Source of the DNA: CAYSJU01 sp964431495
GTDB taxonomy: Bacteria; Omnitrophota; Gorgyraeia; Tantalellales; Tantalellaceae
DNA: 59,515 bases
Direction of reading: 5' to 3'
Assembly (NCBI GenBank): GCA_964431495.1
Contig: CAYSJU010000010.1
Coordinates: 1 to 59,515, forward strand
The notes beneath the pieces were generated by a model that saw nothing but the letters and a program-made list of their open reading frames with translations, was not told the origin of the DNA and ran no database searches. Made by a program: the position numbers and the translations under genes. Numbering within the stretch: the stretch's first letter is position 1; each line of letters starts with the position of its first letter. Below are positions 48,599-56,713 of the stretch, piece after piece.

Positions 48599-49537
48599 TT
48601 GAAGACACTGGAAGAACTCAGGCAGTATTACGACGATGTATTACTGCCCGATCTGACCGTCCTGGAAGCTCAAAGGAAGAAGGTCCTTCGCAAGATTGTC
48701 ATCGCGGGCGCTGTTATCCTGCCTGTCTGTATCTTACTCGCTGTTTTGTTTAGGATCGCGGCTTATGTTTTTTGTATACTTGGAGCGATACTTTGGCTCT
48801 TCCTTGCCGCCTGGTTTTCCAGGGCATATGTCAGCAAATTCAAGACCGATATAATAAAAAAAATAGTAAAATTTATCGATGAGAGCCTTGTGTATTCCAA
48901 AGACAGCCATGTGAAACAGGGCCTGTTCACGGCCAGCTGTATATTCAAGGAGAGGGTAGACGAGTACGATGGCGATGATCATGTTACGGGCATGCTGGAG
49001 GAGACCAAGGTACAGTTCTCGGAGATACACGCCCAGCACGTGAGCAGGGACAGTAAGGGCAGGAGAAGATACCACACGATATTCAAGGGCCTGTTCTTCA
49101 TGGCGGATTTCAACAAAGAGTTCAAGGGAATTACAGTGGTCCTGCCCGACACCGCTGAAAGACTGTTCGGACACATCGGGACCATGCTCCAGTCCTGGAA
49201 CATAAAGAGGGCAGACCTTGTAAAGCTTGAGGACCCGGAGTTTGAGAAAATGTTCGTCGTCTACGGCAAGGACCAGATAGAGGCGCGGTATGTCCTCTCT
49301 ACGAGTCTCATGCGGAGGATCGTGGAATTCAAGAAAAAGACGAAAAGGAGGGTATACCTGTCTTTTGTGGGATCAAAGATATTCGTCGCTGTCGCGTACG
49401 GGAGAGATCTTTTTGAGCCCAGGATATTCAGGACGCTCCTGGATTTTGCGCCAGTACGGGAGTATTTTGAGGACCTGGGGATGGCCGCTGGTATTGTTAA
49501 AGACCTCAATCTTAACACAAGGATATGGACCAAGTGA
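48599..49537 (+). CDS. DUF3137 family membrane protein
   Basis: A 312-residue protein with two adjacent membrane helices (about 30-50 and 52-70) and a large cytoplasmic domain (FTASCIFKERVDEYDGDDHVTG...IFKGLFFMADFNKEFKG). This fits DUF3137, which is often next to lemA, as here; the pair may work together at the membrane. The function is unknown. The start is a TTG behind GAAGGAGAG; no in-frame ATG fits better. The REP element lies between the two genes and could stabilise or end the lemA message. Confidence 0.85.
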   Translation: MKTLEELRQYYDDVLLPDLTVLEAQRKKVLRKIVIAGAVILPVCILLAVLFRIAAYVFCILGAILWLFLAAWFSRAYVSKFKTDIIKKIVKFIDESLVYSKDSHVKQGLFTASCIFKERVDEYDGDDHVTGMLEETKVQFSEIHAQHVSRDSKGRRRYHTIFKGLFFMADFNKEFKGITVVLPDTAERLFGHIGTMLQSWNIKRADLVKLEDPEFEKMFVVYGKDQIEARYVLSTSLMRRIVEFKKKTKRRVYLSFVGSKIFVAVAYGRDLFEPRIFRTLLDFAPVREYFEDLGMAAGIVKDLNLNTRIWTK

Positions 49538-49658
49538 CGAATAAATATTCCATGATCGACAGCCTCCAGCTTTTTCCAGGCCTCCAATTTCCGCGGAAGA
49601 AACCCATGGGATCAAAATTTCAGGTGACGGAGACCAAAAGACTCGCGAGACAACCGTG

Positions 49659-50948
49659 ATGATCAGGGACAAAAAGATTTTTTATTTTATTCTGCTTGCC
49701 GTGATCTTCTTGATACTACTTGGAGTTTATCACGACATGAGGACCTGCTGGGGCTCCAATGATTTTGATACCTACTATTTCGCCGGGAATCTTGTTCGAT
49801 CAGGAGAGAACCTATATACGCATGAGGTATTCAGGACTACCATGGGTCCGTATCTTTATCTGCCGTTTTTTGCACTCCTTATTTCTCCTTTGACCTTCCT
49901 GCATATAAGGTTTGCTTCGGCAATATGGTACGTGTTCAATATTCTGGTATTCGCGGGCACTGTTTATCTTTCCGTGGAAATAGCGGCAGGGAAAGGAAAG
50001 TTCAGTCAGATCTTCGCGACGAGGCCCTATCTGTTGAGAATAGTATCAGTTATTTTTCCCGTCATGGTATGGGTTGATAATGCGTGCCTTGCCCAGGTCG
50101 ATATTCTGGTATTTTTTCTGCTCCTCCTGTCACTTTTTGCTTATGAGAAGAAAAGGCCCTTTCTTTCGGGTGTTGTTCTGGCAATAGCGGGCGTGATAAA
50201 GATCTACCCCTTTTATTTTTTGCTGTATTTTCTGGCTAAAAGGCGGTTCAAGGCCGTGATCGGCTTTTTTGCCGGGATACTGCTGTTCATATTTATCGTG
50301 CCATGGGTGGGCCTGGGGCAGGATAATTTCATGGATTCCATGAAGAGCTGGGTGGCGATCAGGGTCATGCCTTACATGGAAATGGGCGGGCAGACGGTTG
50401 GGGATAATTTCGCTCATTACGAAGCACAGCTCAAACCGAAGAACCAGGCGTTATCGGCCGTGGTGACACGTTATTCCATAAGGGATGACGAGGATGTAAG
50501 CAGGATGAAAAAAGAGGATTTCGAATACGAAATATACTGGCCGCATCCATTAAGGCCGGTCCAGGTGGACATCGTGGTGAAGACGCTCTTATTGATAATT
50601 TTCGCGGTCACGTTCCTTAATCTGGATTATGGCCGCAGATACAGGGACGGGCTTTACCCGAGCCTTGAATACTCTATTGTATTTTTAAGCATGCTGCTCC
50701 TTTTTCCCATGGTCAAAAGCCATACACTTGCCGCGGTGATATTCCCTGTTATAGCGTTTAACTGCGCGCAGAGCAAAGGCGGGATAATCGGCCGGCCCAT
50801 GCGGATCATATTTTTATTGGCCATTGTGCTGTATGTTCTGCAGGTCGTTGAATATATGAGTGTTCTCGGAACAGGGTGTTTCGCGGTCCTCATATTGTGG
50901 TTATTGTTCTTAAAGATCATCAGAAAAGAGAGATTGCTGCGGGCATAA
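49659..50948 (+). CDS. GT87-like / DUF2029 polytopic membrane glycosyltransferase
   Basis: A 429-residue inner-membrane protein with about 10 helices. The first loop contains SNDFDTYYFAGNLVRSGENLYT, with the acidic residue in the D-x-x-x-Y/F pattern typical of polyprenyl-phosphate sugar transferases of the GT-C fold, and YLPFFALLISPLTFL follows as in DUF2029. The sugar and acceptor are unknown. ATG 49659 is preceded directly by an in-frame GTG. No strong ribosome binding site is seen. The gap to the DUF3137 gene is 120 bases. Confidence 0.78.
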   Translation: MIRDKKIFYFILLAVIFLILLGVYHDMRTCWGSNDFDTYYFAGNLVRSGENLYTHEVFRTTMGPYLYLPFFALLISPLTFLHIRFASAIWYVFNILVFAGTVYLSVEIAAGKGKFSQIFATRPYLLRIVSVIFPVMVWVDNACLAQVDILVFFLLLLSLFAYEKKRPFLSGVVLAIAGVIKIYPFYFLLYFLAKRRFKAVIGFFAGILLFIFIVPWVGLGQDNFMDSMKSWVAIRVMPYMEMGGQTVGDNFAHYEAQLKPKNQALSAVVTRYSIRDDEDVSRMKKEDFEYEIYWPHPLRPVQVDIVVKTLLLIIFAVTFLNLDYGRRYRDGLYPSLEYSIVFLSMLLLFPMVKSHTLAAVIFPVIAFNCAQSKGGIIGRPMRIIFLLAIVLYVLQVVEYMSVLGTGCFAVLILWLLFLKIIRKERLLRA

Positions 50949-50989
50949 CAAAGTGTTAAAATATATGCACCACAAAAAAGGAGAGTGAC

Positions 50990-51322
50990 ATGGCGGAAGG
51001 TGATTTGCTTAAAGATATGACCGGAGAGCAGTTGGAGGCCATAAGAAAAAGCGCGGAAGAATTTACCGGTCACAGAATATACAATAAAAAGATCGATAAG
51101 ATCGGCCTCTATACCCGCTGTCACAGTTACAAGTGGGTTACGATCGAAATAGGGAAATATCTTGATAAGCAGATCACAGGACCTTCCGATGAAGAAGTCG
51201 CCGCGATATTCAAGACTGAAGGCGCTTACTACGTTGTCTGCACGCCCAATCACGGAGTAAGCCAGGGCGAACCTTTCATTTTCAGGGAACAGGAGATCTA
51301 CAAGATAGTCGAAGAAGTCTAA
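50990..51322 (+). CDS. conserved-looking hypothetical protein
   Basis: A 110-residue soluble protein, MAEGDLLKDMTGEQLEAIRKSAEEFTGHRIYNKKIDKIGLY..., mixed alpha/beta with no membrane helix or signal. The segment YYVVCTPNHGVSQGEPFIF has one Cys and His that might bind a ligand. I do not recognise a family. AAAGGAGAGTG precedes the ATG, which supports a real gene. Its TAA stop touches a REP half-site. Confidence 0.65.
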   Translation: MAEGDLLKDMTGEQLEAIRKSAEEFTGHRIYNKKIDKIGLYTRCHSYKWVTIEIGKYLDKQITGPSDEEVAAIFKTEGAYYVVCTPNHGVSQGEPFIFREQEIYKIVEEV

Positions 51323-51347
51323 AAAATAGGGACAGCGACCATTTTTT
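51321..51347. repeat. REP half-site between convergent stop codons
   Basis: AAAAAATAGGGACAGCGACC followed by ATTTTTT. It carries part of the TAA of the upstream plus-strand gene and part of the TAA of the RAYT gene on the minus strand. Confidence 0.85.
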
Positions 51348-52011
51348 ATTGTTCCTTTTTTGGTCTTCCTCTGGGAAATGCCTTTAAGCGTGTATTAAAT
51401 CTTTTTTCTAACTTTTTTATAAAATTTTTGTTACCCAACGGTCTACCGGTTAATGTGTGGGCCTTTATTTTTGATATTAATGTCTGGTCTTCATTTTCAG
51501 CAAGATAGTTTGACCAGTTACTCACATCAATGTACTTATTAACATCAGCTAGTGATACTACGCTTTTGCTGCTATTCAAGTGAGTTTTTGCGCTTGACCA
51601 TTTCCAATCACCCGTTTTTTTCACTAATTTTGCTCTTACAGGATTGTTTTCTATGTATCTTATCGCAGAATAAAGATGTTTTTCATCTAACGCGCATGAA
51701 AAGAATCTGCCTTGCCAGAGATGCCCCGTTCTTTCGTTTTTCTTGTTAAAATATTGAGAATACTGCATATGACAAACGTTAAAAACTTTAGCCATAGAAT
51801 TTGCTTTTTCAGGAGCAGCCACTACATGAATATGATTTGGTATTAGGCAATATGCGAGTAGATATAATCCATACTTAGCGCTATAATCTTCAAGCCAGTT
51901 AAGATAACGTAAATAATCGGAGTTGTCCACAAAAGTTATTTGTTTATAATTACCTCTCTGAGTAATGTGATGCGGAAGTCCGGGTACTACGATTCTAGCT
52001 GTTCTGGGCAT
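51346..52011 (-). CDS. REP-associated tyrosine transposase (RAYT, Y1_Tnp)
   Basis: A 221-residue Y1 transposase of the TnpA-REP type. It begins MPRTARIVVPGLPHHITQRGN, has the HUH motif as PNHIHVVAA, the region YIENNPVRAKLV that follows the catalytic Tyr helix (the Tyr lies in SAIRYIENNP), and a basic C-terminus TGRPLGNKNFIKKLEKRF...RGRPKK. Such domesticated transposases nick and move REP sequences. AGGAGGAG precedes the ATG, and the frame is intact, so the protein may be active. REP half-sites lie at 51321, 52042 and 52127, right at both ends of the gene. Confidence 0.95.
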   Translation of the reverse strand: MPRTARIVVPGLPHHITQRGNYKQITFVDNSDYLRYLNWLEDYSAKYGLYLLAYCLIPNHIHVVAAPEKANSMAKVFNVCHMQYSQYFNKKNERTGHLWQGRFFSCALDEKHLYSAIRYIENNPVRAKLVKKTGDWKWSSAKTHLNSSKSVVSLADVNKYIDVSNWSNYLAENEDQTLISKIKAHTLTGRPLGNKNFIKKLEKRFNTRLKAFPRGRPKKEQ

Positions 52012-52041
52012 ATCAACTCCTCCTGTAAAAAAAGCTTTTAT

Positions 52042-52066
52042 AAAAAACGGTCGCTGTCCCTATTTA
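52042..52066. repeat. REP half-site upstream of the RAYT gene
   Basis: AAAAAACGGTCGCTGTCCCT then ATTTA, inverted relative to the copy at 51321. The two enclose the RAYT gene. Confidence 0.82.
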
Positions 52067-52126
52067 TAGAGACACCGAAAATGGGAAATTTCTTTCGATT
52101 TATTGTTTTTTAGAAAAGATCTGATA

Positions 52127-52151
52127 GTAAAAAATGGTCGCTGTCCCTATT
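52127..52151. repeat. REP half-site, outer copy
   Basis: GTAAAAAATGGTCGCTGTCC followed by CTATTA, in the same direction as the copy at 52042. The 60 bases between the two show no further structure that I can name. Confidence 0.8.
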
Positions 52152-52187
52152 AAATTGTTAAGGATACAATAGTCAAATTCCTTTCTA

Positions 52188-52217
52188 TTGACTTAACATT
52201 AGAGGTGCTGATACAAT
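52188..52217 (+). promoter_or_regulatory. promoter of the giant exported protein gene
   Basis: TTGACT, 18 bases, TACAAT. The start site near 52224 gives a leader of about 60 bases. Confidence 0.6.
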
Positions 52218-52287
52218 ATTTAAGGCTTGTTAACATTCGAAAAAGAAGGACCAGTCTGATGATTTTCAAAACCCAAGGGGGCGTGAA

Positions 52288-55200
52288 ATGAGAAAAAAGT
52301 TTTGTTTTATCAGCACAGTAACCCTGGCATTTTTTCTTCTAAACACGATCATACCAAGCAATGCTTTCAGTTTTCCGGTCGGAAGCAATGATATCCAGCA
52401 GAATCTTGCCACGCCTTCGATACTTGACGACCTGACAGGCATACAGCACAAGGATATAGGCAGAATATCGATCACGCTACAGGCGCAATTGAAAGCTTTA
52501 TCAGAACAGAGCAGGGGACAGGGAAGCCTGCTTGATTTTATGCACACCAGTATTACTAACAAGCTCAAAAAAGAGGCGACAATATACCAGCCTGCCGAGA
52601 TACAATTGTTTCTCAGGGAGGCCGATTCTGTAGGTGAAAACATATCCGTGATGTGCAGGATAAAAGACACGGAAGGAACAAGGACTTATTACGCTGTTTT
52701 CGCGTCCACGACCGATAAGGACAATGGATTTCCCGTTAAAGGGATATACACCGAAGAGGAATATGAACGATATATAAAGGATGCCCCGGAACTTCTGCGA
52801 AGGAAGATCGAAGATGAAAAGGCCATAGAAAGATATATCTCACATGAGACCGGAGTAGACGCGATAATCAGATACGCCTATAACAGGCACCTTGCCAAAG
52901 ATCTGCAGGGTGGGCTGTCAGACGATCTCGAGGAAATGCTAAACGATTTCGCTGCGGACCTTAAGATCGATGTAAAACCGGGTCCGGATCTCAGCCAGAT
53001 TGCTCAACGCAAAGTGTCCATTATCAAGAAAAACGCGCAGATACAGAAGCTGCTCGAAAGCAATCCGGTGCGTATAGTCGATGCGGACGGCAACGAACAT
53101 CAGGTCGTACCGCGGGCCCATTCAAGCAACAACGCGATATACATCTTTGTCGAGGCGCAGGAATATGAAGATTTCATGGCCGATAACAGACTTTCGAACG
53201 TTGATCAGTTTTTCCGGAAGGCGTTCCTGCAGAGATCTATTGTGCTCCGGCGCATGGCCAGCGCGACAGGACAGTTCAAAGTGCCTGCGGGGGATGATCC
53301 CGACGAGGATACTTCCGCGATAGACAGGATCTTCGCGAACCAGAACGAGGCCCCGCCGAGACAGAACGATCTTCCCACGCAGATGCTGCGCTCACTTTTC
53401 CACGAGGTCGGCGTTATATGCGGATTACCCGTAATAAGGGTAGATGAGGACGGCCGGGTCTATAATGAAATTGACGAAAGAGTAGATAAGTGGTTCAATG
53501 GTGAATCGAAACGTGACTGGGAAGAAGTGACTTACGATCTGGTCGATCTGGATAAAAATCTTCCGGACCGCGATTATGCGGATGGTGATGAATTGACTAA
53601 TGAAAGTTCTGTTGAAGTGGATGGCGCGAAATGGCTGCGTCACAGGGTGGATAACCCGAAGAGGAAGGTCCTGATAGTCGAGCCGATAGACGAAAGAGCG
53701 GTGGATATATTAAGGAAAGAAGGCGACGTTGATTTTGACATCCTGCTGCCCGAATCCGAGCCACTGTCACAGGACCAGCTTTTAGCCATGCTAAGAGCGA
53801 ACCCCGATTACACCACGCTTCTGGTGTTCGTCAAATATGAGTTTAACGCCGAGGTCTTTGATCTTCTTCCGGATCTGACAGAGATAGTGCATTTCTCGAC
53901 CGGGTTTAACAATACCGATATAGAAGAAGCGACAAAGAGAGGAATAAAAGTGACGAACGCCCCCGGCCCATTGACAAGAGCCATGGCAGAGCTGAACATG
54001 GGGCTCCTGCTGGACGCGTTCTACGGGTTGACCGATAATATAGAGGCCGTGGAAAAGTCATATCCAGCGGGACAGCTCACGTTAGAGAAAATAATGCGCG
54101 GGGAGAAGCCGATGTCGGAGGTACAGCGCCAGATGTATTCACAGATACTATGGGGCCAGCTTCTTAGAACATCTCTTAGATTGGATGATATGTATAAACT
54201 GGTGGATGAAGGCAAGTTTGTCGGCTGCGGTGTCGGTAAGGACAGGACAGTGCTTCATAACCAGCTTGCAACCGATGATGAAATAGGCAACAGGACAAAA
54301 GTCGGAGTTATTGTTGATGGCTCGCTGAGAGGCCGCGAGTTTACAGAGCAATTAGCCGAGTACGCGAAAAGTTTTGGTATCGAATCAGGCCTGGCATATT
54401 ACTATGGAAAAGGAGAAAGCCTGCTTTATACGAGGTTCCATTCTTTTAAGGACGCTGAGGCGGCGGAGAAGGAGCAGGGGCTTGTCCGGTATCTAGAGCT
54501 GGAGGAAATGCTCGCGGAATGTGATTATGTTATCAGGATCCCAGGAAGTGAAGGCCTTGGAGAAGAAGAGCTCGCATTAGCGGAGGAGCACGGCACCGAA
54601 ATAGTGGATCCTGCTAAACTGGTCATAAAGGAAAAGGACTGGAGGGACATGAAACTGCGCAGTTTATCCGGTATGACCTTTTCAATAGCAGGCATGGGCA
54701 GAATCGGGACCATGGTCGCAGAAAGGGCCATGGCTTTTGGCATGAGAGTATTGGGACATGATGTTAGGATTTCTCCCCAGGCCGGGGCGCTGATAGGGAG
54801 GGAGAATTTTGTTGATAAGGACACGCTTGTTAGAGAAGCGGATGTTATTACAACACTGATGAACCTTACGCCGGATACAACTGGCTGGCTCTCAGCGCGC
54901 GAACTTGCCATGTTAAAGAAAGACGCGTTCATCCTGAACACATCGAGAGGCGCAGCATTAAATGAGCCGGAACTTATAGAGTTTCTTAAGCAAAGGACAG
55001 ACGTTACGGTAAGGGTGGATGTTCTGGCGGAGGAAGAAAGAGAAGACACGGATAAGGGCTTAGCGGAATTGCCGAACGTGAAGTGCACAGGGCATACCGG
55101 CAGTGCGGTAGAACCGGTGAGGTACGAGATGGCGAGGGCGGCAATAGAGGACAACTTTATACCCATGAAAAACGGTGAAGAGCCCGCTGCCCTGAAGAAT

Positions 55201-55896
55201 CCCGAAGTGCTTGAGGTGATTGCTGAACAAAACAAGGTAACGGGAGGAGATAAAGAAATAAGTGAAATGCTGATCCTTGCTGATGAAGCGGGCAAAGAGA
55301 TCCCCACGCATCCGGACACCAGATACACCCTGTTCATGACCTCTGAGTTCTTTGCCAACGGTGAGTTTGAAGAGCACAGGTCAATGTACGCGGACAGGTT
55401 CGATCTGGCAACTGTAAGCGTAAAGCCTGGAGACCGTGAGAGCAAGCGTTTCGTTGACAAGATACTGGCTCAGGCAAGTGCTATTGAAAACAGGGCGATC
55501 GCCCTTGTATCGGATAAATTGCCTGAAGAACAGCTTAAGAGGCTGACAGACGCCGGCATAAGGTTTATCAGGGCAAATACCGATATCCTTTTAGATGCCA
55601 GAAGGGACAAAAAGGAAGAAAGAAGCAAGTTCCAGCAGGACACGTACGCGATGATGCTGCTTGCCCGGTGTGTAGACGAAAACATCCCCAGGGAATCTTC
55701 AATATACAGACTCCTGGCCTTCTATATAAGGTCGCATTTTGAGCTGGATGAGGTCACAGCCGAAGCTTATATCGACGCTATAGTGAGGAACGATATAGCG
55801 ACTCTGATAAAAGGCCTTCTTTCTTACATGCCGATCACGCCGTATGACGCCCAGGAGGACTATGACAAGATCTCCCAGGTCCTCACAGCCGCATAA
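52288..55896 (+). CDS. exported giant protein with a split D-2-hydroxyacid dehydrogenase domain
   Basis: A 1202-residue protein with a signal peptide (MRKKFCFISTVTLAFFLLNTIIPSNAFS). Residues 40-455 match nothing I know (it contains ATPSILDDLTGIQHKDIGRI). About 458-580 is the substrate-binding half of a D-2-hydroxyacid dehydrogenase (STGFNNTDIEEATKRGIKVTNAPG). About 795-945 is the NAD domain: GMGRIG (801-806), catalytic Arg in NTSRGA (about 885), Glu in DVLAEEE (about 914) and His in GHTGSA (about 935). In normal enzymes these halves are 35-50 residues apart; here about 215 lie between. Residues 1010-1202 are unknown. A cofactor-using enzyme after a signal peptide is odd. GGGGGCG precedes the ATG. 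Confidence 0.85.
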   Translation: MRKKFCFISTVTLAFFLLNTIIPSNAFSFPVGSNDIQQNLATPSILDDLTGIQHKDIGRISITLQAQLKALSEQSRGQGSLLDFMHTSITNKLKKEATIYQPAEIQLFLREADSVGENISVMCRIKDTEGTRTYYAVFASTTDKDNGFPVKGIYTEEEYERYIKDAPELLRRKIEDEKAIERYISHETGVDAIIRYAYNRHLAKDLQGGLSDDLEEMLNDFAADLKIDVKPGPDLSQIAQRKVSIIKKNAQIQKLLESNPVRIVDADGNEHQVVPRAHSSNNAIYIFVEAQEYEDFMADNRLSNVDQFFRKAFLQRSIVLRRMASATGQFKVPAGDDPDEDTSAIDRIFANQNEAPPRQNDLPTQMLRSLFHEVGVICGLPVIRVDEDGRVYNEIDERVDKWFNGESKRDWEEVTYDLVDLDKNLPDRDYADGDELTNESSVEVDGAKWLRHRVDNPKRKVLIVEPIDERAVDILRKEGDVDFDILLPESEPLSQDQLLAMLRANPDYTTLLVFVKYEFNAEVFDLLPDLTEIVHFSTGFNNTDIEEATKRGIKVTNAPGPLTRAMAELNMGLLLDAFYGLTDNIEAVEKSYPAGQLTLEKIMRGEKPMSEVQRQMYSQILWGQLLRTSLRLDDMYKLVDEGKFVGCGVGKDRTVLHNQLATDDEIGNRTKVGVIVDGSLRGREFTEQLAEYAKSFGIESGLAYYYGKGESLLYTRFHSFKDAEAAEKEQGLVRYLELEEMLAECDYVIRIPGSEGLGEEELALAEEHGTEIVDPAKLVIKEKDWRDMKLRSLSGMTFSIAGMGRIGTMVAERAMAFGMRVLGHDVRISPQAGALIGRENFVDKDTLVREADVITTLMNLTPDTTGWLSARELAMLKKDAFILNTSRGAALNEPELIEFLKQRTDVTVRVDVLAEEEREDTDKGLAELPNVKCTGHTGSAVEPVRYEMARAAIEDNFIPMKNGEEPAALKNPEVLEVIAEQNKVTGGDKEISEMLILADEAGKEIPTHPDTRYTLFMTSEFFANGEFEEHRSMYADRFDLATVSVKPGDRESKRFVDKILAQASAIENRAIALVSDKLPEEQLKRLTDAGIRFIRANTDILLDARRDKKEERSKFQQDTYAMMLLARCVDENIPRESSIYRLLAFYIRSHFELDEVTAEAYIDAIVRNDIATLIKGLLSYMPITPYDAQEDYDKISQVLTAA

Positions 55897-55899
55897 TCC

Positions 55900-56090
55900 A
55901 ATCCCGCGGATTACCACCAGAACGTGTATGTCGGGATTCTCGTTGTTGTTATCGTGGCCACACTGGGCAAGCTGGGTGTCCAGACCGCTTCGATCATTGC
56001 CGGTGTAGGCGCCATGGGCCTGGGTGTGGGTGGCCCTGCAGGGAGGGCTGGCCAATTTTGTCGCCGGGATATTGATTATCAATAATTTTC
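55900..56090 (+). pseudogene. remnant of an MscS-type mechanosensitive channel
   Basis: Two frames together encode the pore helix region of MscS: GILVVVIVATLGKLGVQTASIIAGVGAMGLGVG in the first and VALQGGLANFVAGILII in the second, with a one-base shift at about 56028. The pattern (Gly/Ala-rich helix then ALQG.L.N) is diagnostic. Both ends of the gene are missing; the fragment starts 3 bases after the stop of the giant protein gene. Confidence 0.82.
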
Positions 56091-56142
56091 CGCCGGCAGT
56101 CACGAAGAATTATCCGGACCATATCCAAAATGTTCAAAAATG

Positions 56143-56172
56143 TTGGAAAATCATGGAGATGTGCCGTATAAT
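56143..56172 (+). promoter_or_regulatory. promoter of the response-regulator operon
   Basis: TTGGAA, 18 bases, TATAAT. The -10 box ends 7 bases before the ATG at 56180 and there is no ribosome binding site, so the message may be leaderless. Confidence 0.6.
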
Positions 56173-56179
56173 AAAAAAT

Positions 56180-56326
56180 ATGGCCCAATCAGAATTCAAG
56201 GAAAGAGATCGCATAATAAGAGAATGGTCTATGGAGAAGGAAAAATTTCTGTTCGTTCTACTGAAGAGGCCGATCGGTGATATCGCCTATAAAGTCCAGG
56301 CTTTCAAAAATAACGGTAAGGGGTAA
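56180..56326 (+). CDS. short charged protein of unknown function
   Basis: A 48-residue frame, MAQSEFKERDRIIREWSMEKEKF..., highly charged and probably helical. It starts just after a good promoter and its TAA is followed directly by the ATG of the response regulator, so it may be a leader protein coupled to it. The frame is also open upstream into the MscS remnant, so the start is judged from the promoter. No family is recognised. Confidence 0.5.
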   Translation: MAQSEFKERDRIIREWSMEKEKFLFVLLKRPIGDIAYKVQAFKNNGKG

Positions 56327-56689
56327 ATGAAAAAGATATTGCTTGTAGATGATGAAAAAGAGATCAGATCGCTGATACGGGCGACCCTTGGAGATCAGCA
56401 GTATGAGTTCTACGAGGCGACTAACGGTAAAGAGGCGGTTGAAAAAGCGTTGTCGGTTGTGCCCGATCTCGTGCTCTTGGATATTCTGATGCCGGTAATG
56501 GACGGGCATGAAGCTTGCAGGAAGATCAGATCCGATCCAAGTACCAGGTCGGTTACCGTGATCATGCTTACCGCTAAAGGCCAGGATGAGGATATAGAAA
56601 AGGGCAAAGAGTCAGGAGCGGATGACTATCTTATAAAGCCCTTCAGCCCGCTGGACTTACTGCGTAAAGTGGAAGGATGCCTCAAATGA
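56327..56689 (+). CDS. stand-alone CheY-like response regulator
   Basis: A 120-residue receiver domain with nothing attached: LLVDDEKEIR (acidic pair), LVLLDILMPVMDG (phospho-Asp), VIMLTAKG (Thr) and LIKPFSP (Lys). It probably passes a signal to the HD-GYP protein encoded 25 bases downstream, as separate REC and HD-GYP proteins replace the usual fused RpfG type. No kinase is adjacent. Confidence 0.93.
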   Translation: MKKILLVDDEKEIRSLIRATLGDQQYEFYEATNGKEAVEKALSVVPDLVLLDILMPVMDGHEACRKIRSDPSTRSVTVIMLTAKGQDEDIEKGKESGADDYLIKPFSPLDLLRKVEGCLK

Positions 56690-56713
56690 CCGCGTTAAAT
56701 CAAAAGGTGAAAA

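Noticed and set aside
54525..55460. Minus-strand open frame of 311 codons inside the giant dehydrogenase-like gene
   Set aside because: The plus strand has intact catalytic motifs here; the antisense product is Ser-rich and has no family features.
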